DNA from: Rhodospirillales bacterium
GTDB lineage: Bacteria > Pseudomonadota > Alphaproteobacteria > Acetobacterales > Acetobacteraceae
Assembly (NCBI GenBank): GCA_018971455.1
Contig: JAGXAV010000149.1
Location: 1-6,075 of the forward strand
Direction of reading: 5' to 3'
Length of the DNA stretch: 6,075 bases
Shown piece after piece: positions 1 through 6,075 of the stretch. Every line of letters begins with the position of its first letter. The first letter of the stretch is position 1. The translations under genes and the position numbers were made by a program. A model generated the notes under the pieces. The model was not told where the DNA came from, searched no databases, and saw nothing but the letters and a program-made list of their open reading frames with translations.

Positions 1-279
1 CCGCTCGCCGCCTATGCGACATTCGGCACCGCCGAGCTTGCCGCCAACGTGGTGCGCGCGATGGCCGGGCACAGCGCCTGCCTGCTCGCCAATCACGGCA
101 TGATCTGCCACGCGGCCACCGCCGAGGCGGCGCTCGCCGCCGCCTTGCGGCTGGAAACGTTGGCCCGGCAATATCTCATGGCGCGCGCCGCCGGCGCGCC
201 CGTGCTGCTCGACGCCGCGGCGATGCGCGCGGTCCACGGGCGCTACCGCAATTATGGCCAGCAGGAGAGCAAGGCATGA
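1..279 (+). CDS. Class II aldolase/adducin family protein, C-terminal part (L-fuculose-phosphate aldolase-like)
   Basis: This is the last 92 residues of a gene that begins to the left of the window; the frame is open from base 1 to the TGA at 277-279. Family members are zinc-dependent cytosolic enzymes that cleave sugar 1-phosphates to DHAP and an aldehyde. Visible hallmarks are the segment AAYATFGTAELAANVV (visible residues 3-18), typical of fuculose-phosphate aldolases, then LLANHGMI, whose His (visible residue 32, codon 94-96) matches the third zinc-binding histidine of the family. A long helix with LRLETLARQYL follows, and the protein ends in RYRNYGQ, a common FucA-type C-terminus. The other two zinc histidines and the catalytic Glu would lie upstream, outside the window. 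The substrate cannot be told: fuculose-1-P, 5-deoxyribulose-1-P and related sugar phosphates are all handled by close relatives. Its stop overlaps the start of the dipeptidase, implying co-transcription. Confidence 0.88.
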   Translation, partial: PLAAYATFGTAELAANVVRAMAGHSACLLANHGMICHAATAEAALAAALRLETLARQYLMARAAGAPVLLDAAAMRAVHGRYRNYGQQESKA

Positions 280-1664
280 GTGTCACCGAGGCTGTTCTGG
301 CGCGGCTGGAAGCCGATTTCGAGGGCGCGACGCAGACCTGGCTCGACTGGCTGCGCATCCCCTCGATCAGCGCCCAGCCCGCCCATGCCGCCGATTGCCG
401 CGAGGCGGCCGCGTTCGCGGTTGCCCGGCTGGCGGAGATGGGTTTCACCGCCGGGCTTCGCGAGACCGCCGGCCACCCGGTCGTGGTGGCCCACCATCCC
501 GGGCCGGGCGGCGATGCGCCGCACCTGCTGTATTACGGCCATTACGACGTGCAGCCGGCCGACCCGGAGGCGCTGTGGCACAGCCCGCCTTTCGATCCGG
601 TGCTCACCGACGGGCCGCACGGACGGCGCGTGGTGGCGCGCGGCGCGGTGGACGACAAGGGGCAGGTCGCGATGTGGCTGGGCGCCTTCCGCGCCTGGCA
701 CGCCCAGACGGGGTCCCTGCCCTGCCGCATCACCGTGCTGCTCGAGGGCGAGGAGGAGACCGGCAGCGTCAACTTCAAGCCCTTCGTGGTCGCCAACAAG
801 GCCGAGCTCAAGGCCGACATCGCGGTGATCTCGGACACCAACATGTGGGACATCGACACGCCGGCGGTGAGCACCAGCCTGCGCGGCATGGTCTATATGC
901 AGGTCGATCTCAAGGCGGCCTCGCGCGATCTGCATTCGGGCATGTACGGCGGCTCGGCGCTCAACCCGATCAATGCGCTCACCCATGCGCTGGGCGGGCT
1001 GAAGGACGCCGCCGGCCGCATCCAGGTACCCAGCTTCTATGACGGCGTGCGCGACATCTCCACCCGCCAGGCCAATCAATGGTCCGCACTGGGCTTCGCC
1101 GAGGAGGCGTTTCTCGGCAATGTCGGCCTGCGCATTCCCGCCGGGGAGGCCGGGCGCGGCGCGCTGGAGCGGCTATGGGCGCGGCCGACGGCCGATATCA
1201 ACGGCATATGGGGCGGCTATAGCGGGCCGGGCTCGAAAACCGTCATCCCCTCCGAGGCGGGCGCCAAGATCTCCTTCCGCCTGGTGCCCGGGCAGGACCC
1301 GAAAGGCGTCGTGGAAGGCTTCAAGGCGTTCATCCGCGCTCGCGTGCCGGCGGATGCGACGGTGACCTTCAGCGTGTTCGGCGAGGGCCCCGGCATCGAG
1401 ATCCCGACCGATTCGCGCTTCGTGCAGGCGGCGATGGCGGCGTTGCAGGACGAGTATGGCCGCCCGGCGGTGCTGATCGGCTGCGGCGGCTCGATCCCGG
1501 TGGTGGAGACGCTGCAGCGCGAACTCGGGCTCGACAGCCTGCTGATGGGGTTCGGGCTGGAGGACGACCAGATCCACAGCCCCAACGAGAAGTTCGAGCT
1601 GCGCTGCTTCCACCAGGGCATGCGCAGCCATGCGCGCCTGCTCGGGCGGCTGGGCGGCGGCTGA
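276..1664 (+). CDS. M20 family metallodipeptidase (carnosinase/PepV-like)
   Basis: A complete 462-residue cytosolic metallopeptidase with no signal peptide, at the normal length for M20 dipeptidases (about 460). These enzymes hydrolyse dipeptides, or N-acylated or amidated amino acids, using two metal ions. The whole active site is visible: H89 and D91 in YGHYDVQP, the bridging Asp in RGAVDDKGQ (D126/D127), catalytic E160 and metal ligand E161 in EGEEETGS, D187 in SDTNMWD, and H434 in QIHSPNEKF. H220 in RDLHSGMYGG matches the His that reaches the active site of the partner subunit in carnosinase-type dimers. The lid/dimerisation domain spans roughly residues 200-365. The ATG at 276 overlaps the aldolase TGA (ATGA) and has a GGAG at 264-267 with 8-base spacing, so translation is probably coupled. 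The family is clear; the exact substrate is not. Carboxypeptidase or acylase activity is a less likely alternative, because the DLHSGMYGG and HSPNEK motifs are those of the dipeptidase branch. Confidence 0.95.
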   Translation: MSVTEAVLARLEADFEGATQTWLDWLRIPSISAQPAHAADCREAAAFAVARLAEMGFTAGLRETAGHPVVVAHHPGPGGDAPHLLYYGHYDVQPADPEALWHSPPFDPVLTDGPHGRRVVARGAVDDKGQVAMWLGAFRAWHAQTGSLPCRITVLLEGEEETGSVNFKPFVVANKAELKADIAVISDTNMWDIDTPAVSTSLRGMVYMQVDLKAASRDLHSGMYGGSALNPINALTHALGGLKDAAGRIQVPSFYDGVRDISTRQANQWSALGFAEEAFLGNVGLRIPAGEAGRGALERLWARPTADINGIWGGYSGPGSKTVIPSEAGAKISFRLVPGQDPKGVVEGFKAFIRARVPADATVTFSVFGEGPGIEIPTDSRFVQAAMAALQDEYGRPAVLIGCGGSIPVVETLQRELGLDSLLMGFGLEDDQIHSPNEKFELRCFHQGMRSHARLLGRLGGG

Positions 1665-1684
1665 GCGCCGCCCTCCGGCTCAGC
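1652..1684. terminator. Possible bidirectional terminator hairpins between convergent genes
   Basis: The dipeptidase and membrane-protein genes converge with 15 bases between their stop codons. A perfect 8-bp GC stem (1652-1659 with 1666-1673, 6-base loop) covers the dipeptidase TGA. An overlapping, mutually exclusive 7-bp stem, GCTGAGC at 1660-1666 with GCTCAGC at 1678-1684, contains both stop codons. Neither is followed by a T tract on either strand, so a classical intrinsic terminator is not demonstrated. The position favours a role in ending or insulating the two transcripts, but in DNA this GC-rich such stems also arise by chance. Confidence 0.35.
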
Positions 1685-2123
1685 GGCGGGGCTTGATCGT
1701 CTGCCAGATCTGCCAGCCGAAGCTCACGGCGAGGCGGCGCAGGCTGTTGGCAAACAGCAGGGCGGCGCAGCCGGCCTCGACCGCGAGGGCGAGGTTGCTC
1801 TGGCTGGCGCTGAGCCACTGGCTCTCGATCAGCACGATCGGCACCAGGCAGACCACCGAGACCACGGCGCTGGTGGTGCGGTCGCGGCGGAAGCTGCCGG
1901 TGGCGATCCACAGGCCGACCACCAGGGCCGCGCCAAGGGCGCTGAGCGCGCGCGTATGGGTCGCCAGCTCATGGGTCTCGAACAGCACCACGGTCGAGAC
2001 GGCGATGCCGGCGACCAGCAGGGCCGCCTGGGCCGCCAGCGGGCCGATGGCGAAGGGGCGGGCGCGGCCAGGGCGCGCGGCGGCCGCAAGCTCGGGATGG
2101 GACAGCACGTGATCAGAGGGCAT
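1680..2123 (-). CDS. Small four-helix inner-membrane protein of unknown function
   Basis: A 147-residue protein that I do not recognise. Four hydrophobic segments are visible: about residues 26-48, 59-77, 84-99 and 109-127. Basic residues cluster in the N-terminal tail (R18, R20, R22), the loop between helices 2 and 3 (RRDR, 79-82) and the C-terminal tail (R129, R130, K144, R146, R147). The other loops are acidic or neutral. This positive-inside pattern predicts both ends in the cytoplasm and supports a real membrane protein over a chance frame. The ATG at 2121-2123 has a GGAG (plus-strand 2133-2136) 9 bases upstream. It lies 68 bases after the hybrid kinase gene in the same direction, so it may be the second gene of that operon, although a strong inverted repeat sits between them. 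No catalytic or ligand-binding motif is evident. Function is unknown; a kinase accessory role is only suggested by position. Confidence 0.72.
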   Translation of the reverse strand: MPSDHVLSHPELAAAARPGRARPFAIGPLAAQAALLVAGIAVSTVVLFETHELATHTRALSALGAALVVGLWIATGSFRRDRTTSAVVSVVCLVPIVLIESQWLSASQSNLALAVEAGCAALLFANSLRRLAVSFGWQIWQTIKPRR

Positions 2124-2155
2124 GCGCAGGAACTCCGGCGGATCGGCGCCACGGA

Positions 2156-2189
2156 GGCCGGCGCGCTGAGCTCAGCCTGCGCGCCGGCC
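2156..2189. repeat. Perfect 11-bp inverted repeat with internal 12-bp palindrome, between kinase and membrane-protein genes
   Basis: GGCCGGCGCGC at 2156-2166 is exactly mirrored by GCGCGCCGGCC at 2179-2189, leaving a 12-base loop. The centre holds a perfect palindrome, GCTGAGCTCAGC (2165-2176), which overlaps the left arm and could form a competing smaller structure. In the kinase transcript this would fold 2 bases after the kinase stop codon and end 32 bases before the membrane-protein start codon. No run of T follows on the minus strand, so it fits an RNA-stability element, a partial terminator or a protein-binding palindrome as well as it fits a terminator. The symmetry is seen directly; the function is inferred. 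Confidence 0.6.
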
Positions 2190-2191
2190 GA

Positions 2192-4420
2192 TCAAGAATG
2201 CGTCAACGCCTCGCCGCCGCCGGCCGGCTGGAACTCGCGCAAGGCGGTTTCGATCTGCGAGGCGAGATCGCCGGCGCGGAAGGGCTTGCGGATGATGCGC
2301 TGCGGCAGCGGGTTGTCCGCCACCGCATGCGGGTCGGCGTAGCCCGAGAACAGCACGATGGGCAGGTTGGGGCGCTGGCTGCGCGCATGGCGGGCCAGGG
2401 TCGGCCCGCTCATCCCCGGCATCGCCACATCGGTCAGCAGCATGTCGATGCCGGGATTGGCCGCCAGCAGCGCCAATGCCTGCTCGCCGCTCGCGGCCTC
2501 CATGACGTGATGGCCCATGCTCTGGAGCACCATGCTGGTGGTCTGGCGCACCGCCTCGTCGTCATCGACCAGGAGGATGCGCCGGTTGGCGGTGCCGGCC
2601 GGTTCGGCATGCGGCGCCGCCGCCAGCTCGGCCGCCTCGCCCGCCGCGCGCGGCAGCAGCACCGAAACGGTGGTGCCCTTGCCGGGCGTGCTCTCGATCT
2701 GCACACCGCCGCCCGATTGGCGCGCCAGCCCGAAGACCTGCGACAAGCCGAGGCCGGAGCCGCGCCCCGGCTCCTTGGTGGTAAAGAACGGCTCGAACGC
2801 CTTGGCACGCACCTCCGCACTCATGCCCTCGCCGGTGTCGCTCACGCGCACGACGACGTATTCGCCGGCCGGCGGCTCCTCCTCGTGGGCGGGCGGGCCG
2901 AGCCGGCAATTCGCCGTCACCACGCGCAGCGTGCCGCCCTGCGGCATGGCGTCGCGCGCGTTGATGGCGAGGTTGAGGATCACCAGCTCGAGCTGCGTCG
3001 GGTCCACCAGCGCCGGCCACGGATCGTCGGCGAAGCGCGTCTCGATGGCGATATTGCTGCCGATCGCGCTCTGCAGCAGGCCGGTCATGCCGCGCACCAC
3101 GTCGTTCAGCGCGATGGCGCGCGGCGCGAGGGGCTGGCGGCGGGCGAACGCCAGCAGCTGGTCGGTCAGCGCCGCGCCGCGCTCGGCCGCACGGCGCATG
3201 CGCAGCAGCCGGTCGCCGCTCACCGGGTCGAGCGCCAGGCTGTGCTGGAGGAGATCGATATTGCCCAGAAGGACGGTGAGCAGATTGTTGAAATCATGCG
3301 CGACGCCGCCGGTCAGCTGCCCCACCGCCTCGATGCGCTGGGCCTGGCGCAGCGCGCCCTCGGCGCGCTCACGCTCGTCGATCTGCGCCTGCAGGGCGCC
3401 GGCCGAAGTCTCCGCCGCCACCTTGGCCGCGATGTATTCCACCAGCAGCCGCTCGGCGCGGCGGGATTCGCGGGCGATCATCAGCAGCAGCGCCGCGATC
3501 ACCAGGCTGGCCACCAGGGCCGTGATGCTCAGCGTCCAGGTCTGCTGGCGCCAGGGGGCCAGCACGCTCGCCTCGCGCATCGAGACGCTGACGGCTAGCG
3601 GGAATTGCCTGAGCGCCTGGACGGCGACCAGACGGGGCTGCCCGTCGAGCGGGCTGTCCAGGATGGCGGTGCCGGCCCCGGCCTGGGCCAGGATCCCGGC
3701 GAAGGGCGGCTCGCCCATATCGCGCATGCCGATCAGCCGGTCATTCGGCGGATAGCGCACGAGAAGCTTGCCGTCGCGCCGGTGCAGCTGGATGCTGCCG
3801 CTGTCGTTCAGCCGGATCGCGCGGAAGAAATCCTGAAAATACGGCAGGTTGAGAAATGCAACGGCATGGCCGGCCCGACCATCGGCGAGCCGGATGGGCC
3901 GCATCAGCAGTGCCGTCCACTGACCGTTTGTGTCACGGAACGGGTCGCTGATCGCCAGCCCCGGACCGGCCGGCCCGGCGAGCAGGGCAAGCCCCGGCCC
4001 CGGCAAGCGCGAGGGGGCGGCATCCGGACTGGCCGGATTGGAGGTGTAGAGCACCCGCCCCCGCGCATCGGCGATGGCGATCTGGCTGACCTGGGGGACG
4101 GCGCCGAGCTGCCCGCGCAGCACGGCGTCGAACTGCGCCGCATCGACGCGGCCTTGCGCCCGCATCTCCTCCAGAACGTCGTCGGTGCCGCGCAGCATCT
4201 GAACCGCGGTCGCCACCGCGCGGTCGGTCTGCTCGGCGAAAACCGTGCCGAGGCGGGAGAGCTGTTCCGCCGTCGAGCCGAGCAGCTGGTTGCGGGCGAT
4301 CAGCACGCGCTCGATGGTGACGGAGACGATCAGGACCAGCAGCAGCAGGGTCAGCCACTGCAGGGAGCGGCTGATGGTCGGGCGGAAGCCGGCGCGGCCA
4401 TTGGCAGGCTCGGCGCTCAT
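2192..4420 (-). CDS. Hybrid sensor histidine kinase with Cache-like periplasmic sensor and C-terminal receiver
   Basis: A 742-residue inner-membrane signalling kinase. Order: a membrane helix at about 20-40; a periplasmic region, 41-292, resembling double-Cache (PDC) sensors, with the features IADARGRVLYTS, SDPFRDTNGQW and IQLHRRDGKLLVRYPP; a second helix at about 295-316; a coiled coil at about 317-365; a HisKA domain with phosphoacceptor H375 in GGVAHDFNNLL; and a HATPase domain with N-box NLAINARDAM (N483, N487), G1 VSDTGEGM (D528), F-box FEPFFTTK and G2 GRGSGLGLS. The receiver, about 613-730, has an acidic cluster D619-D621, phosphoacceptor D664 in LLTDVAMPGMSG, S692 and K712. All key residues are intact, so it should autophosphorylate and pass phosphate to its own receiver. 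The ligand is unknown. No HPt domain or DNA-binding regulator is nearby. The frame stays open upstream to a GTG at 4549, but ATG 4420 has a good ribosome-binding site and the likely promoter lies inside that longer version. It is divergent from glpK. Confidence 0.94.
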   Translation of the reverse strand: MSAEPANGRAGFRPTISRSLQWLTLLLLVLIVSVTIERVLIARNQLLGSTAEQLSRLGTVFAEQTDRAVATAVQMLRGTDDVLEEMRAQGRVDAAQFDAVLRGQLGAVPQVSQIAIADARGRVLYTSNPASPDAAPSRLPGPGLALLAGPAGPGLAISDPFRDTNGQWTALLMRPIRLADGRAGHAVAFLNLPYFQDFFRAIRLNDSGSIQLHRRDGKLLVRYPPNDRLIGMRDMGEPPFAGILAQAGAGTAILDSPLDGQPRLVAVQALRQFPLAVSVSMREASVLAPWRQQTWTLSITALVASLVIAALLLMIARESRRAERLLVEYIAAKVAAETSAGALQAQIDERERAEGALRQAQRIEAVGQLTGGVAHDFNNLLTVLLGNIDLLQHSLALDPVSGDRLLRMRRAAERGAALTDQLLAFARRQPLAPRAIALNDVVRGMTGLLQSAIGSNIAIETRFADDPWPALVDPTQLELVILNLAINARDAMPQGGTLRVVTANCRLGPPAHEEEPPAGEYVVVRVSDTGEGMSAEVRAKAFEPFFTTKEPGRGSGLGLSQVFGLARQSGGGVQIESTPGKGTTVSVLLPRAAGEAAELAAAPHAEPAGTANRRILLVDDDEAVRQTTSMVLQSMGHHVMEAASGEQALALLAANPGIDMLLTDVAMPGMSGPTLARHARSQRPNLPIVLFSGYADPHAVADNPLPQRIIRKPFRAGDLASQIETALREFQPAGGGEALTHS

Positions 4421-4428
4421 GCACGACA

Positions 4429-4432
4429 CTCC
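4429..4432 (-). promoter_or_regulatory. Ribosome-binding site that sets the kinase start
   Basis: The minus strand reads GGAG here, 8 bases before the ATG at 4418-4420. In-frame upstream candidates (the ATGs of MNRM..., 14 and 11 codons earlier, and a GTG at 4549) show no comparable site. This is the main reason for choosing the 742-residue start. Confidence 0.7.
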
Positions 4433-4498
4433 ATTGTCTGGCGCAGCAATCATACGATTCATTCGGGTGCCGCTCGCCCGCCGCCCGCGCAACTGACG

Positions 4499-4528
4499 AT
4501 TGTAGGCGTGCCGCAAGCCCCGCCGCAA
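4499..4528 (-). promoter_or_regulatory. Candidate sigma-70-type promoter for the hybrid kinase gene
   Basis: On the minus strand, TTGCGG (4528-4523) and TACAAT (4504-4499) are separated by 18 bases. The -10 matches the consensus at 5 of 6 positions and the -35 at 3 of 6. Transcription would begin near 4492, giving a leader of about 70 bases before the ATG at 4420. This is a pattern match only. The divergent region is less GC-rich than the genes around it, which supports promoter function somewhere in it. Confidence 0.4.
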
Positions 4529-4548
4529 TTGCCCGCAGGCGGTGCTCA

Positions 4549-4561
4549 CTGCACTGTGCAG
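4549..4561. promoter_or_regulatory. Palindrome upstream of glpK, possible operator
   Basis: CTGCAC-T-GTGCAG is a 13-base palindrome with perfect 6-bp arms around a single central T. It ends 11 bases before the glpK AAGGAG ribosome-binding site (4573-4578). It lies in the divergent region, where it could bind a regulator of glpK, of the kinase gene, or of both. I see no second copy in the window and cannot match it to a named operator. No convincing -35/-10 pair for glpK was found, so its position relative to the glpK promoter is unknown. Confidence 0.3.
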
Positions 4562-4583
4562 AATGTTACGTTAAGGAGTTGCT

Positions 4584-6075
<1,492 letters not shown>

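Noticed and set aside
252..1079. Minus-strand open frame of 275 codons across the dipeptidase gene
   Set aside because: It lies opposite a clear M20 gene with a complete active site, and its translation is low-complexity and resembles no protein family.
1630..2112. Plus-strand 160-codon frame across the end of the dipeptidase gene and the small membrane-protein gene
   Set aside because: It is Arg/Ala/Ser-rich without membrane segments or motifs, while the minus-strand frame here gives an orderly four-helix protein with a proper start.
4448..4459. Imperfect 12-base palindrome AATCATACGATT in the kinase leader
   Set aside because: It has one mismatched pair and no second copy, and is short enough to be chance. 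It is not strong enough to call an operator.
4421..4549. N-terminally extended kinase starting at GTG 4549 (785 residues)
   Set aside because: The added 43 residues are basic and unlike a sensor-kinase N-terminus. The GTG has no clear ribosome-binding site, and the best promoter match lies inside the extension.

Overview
The window is about 70% GC with strongly GC-biased third codon positions, and every gene reads like an alphaproteobacterial protein. The soil/water Hyphomicrobiales (Rhizobiales) are the likeliest source, but this is inferred from protein style and not proven. No tRNA, rRNA, CRISPR array, insertion sequence, integrase or attachment site is visible. The region looks like ordinary chromosomal housekeeping and regulatory sequence.

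Layout: (1) 1-279, plus strand: the C-terminal part of a class II (fuculose-phosphate-type) aldolase, entering from the left edge. (2) 276-1664, plus strand: a complete M20-family metallodipeptidase whose ATG overlaps the aldolase stop in an ATGA, so the two are almost certainly one operon. (3) 1680-2123, minus strand: a small four-helix membrane protein of unknown function, converging on the dipeptidase with only 15 bases between the stop codons. (4) 2192-4420, minus strand: a 742-residue hybrid sensor histidine kinase (two membrane segments around a Cache-like periplasmic sensor, then HisKA, HATPase and a C-terminal receiver). It lies upstream of the membrane protein gene in the same direction; the 67-base gap between them holds a perfect 11-bp GC-rich inverted repeat. 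(5) 4584-6075, plus strand: glycerol kinase glpK, transcribed divergently from the kinase gene and cut by the right edge within a few codons of its expected end.

How the parts fit: the aldolase/dipeptidase pair is a catabolic operon without an obvious shared pathway. The hybrid kinase has all its catalytic and phosphoacceptor residues, but no DNA-binding response regulator or HPt protein is in the window. The 163-base divergent region between the kinase gene and glpK carries a plausible kinase promoter and a short palindrome just upstream of the glpK ribosome-binding site. GlpK has the full catalytic set but lacks the residues that Escherichia coli uses for allosteric inhibition by fructose-1,6-bisphosphate and by IIA-Glc.

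I did not find convincing evidence of a new system. The points most worth a second look are the orphan hybrid kinase with its small membrane-protein neighbour, the structured DNA between them, and the altered regulatory surface of GlpK.
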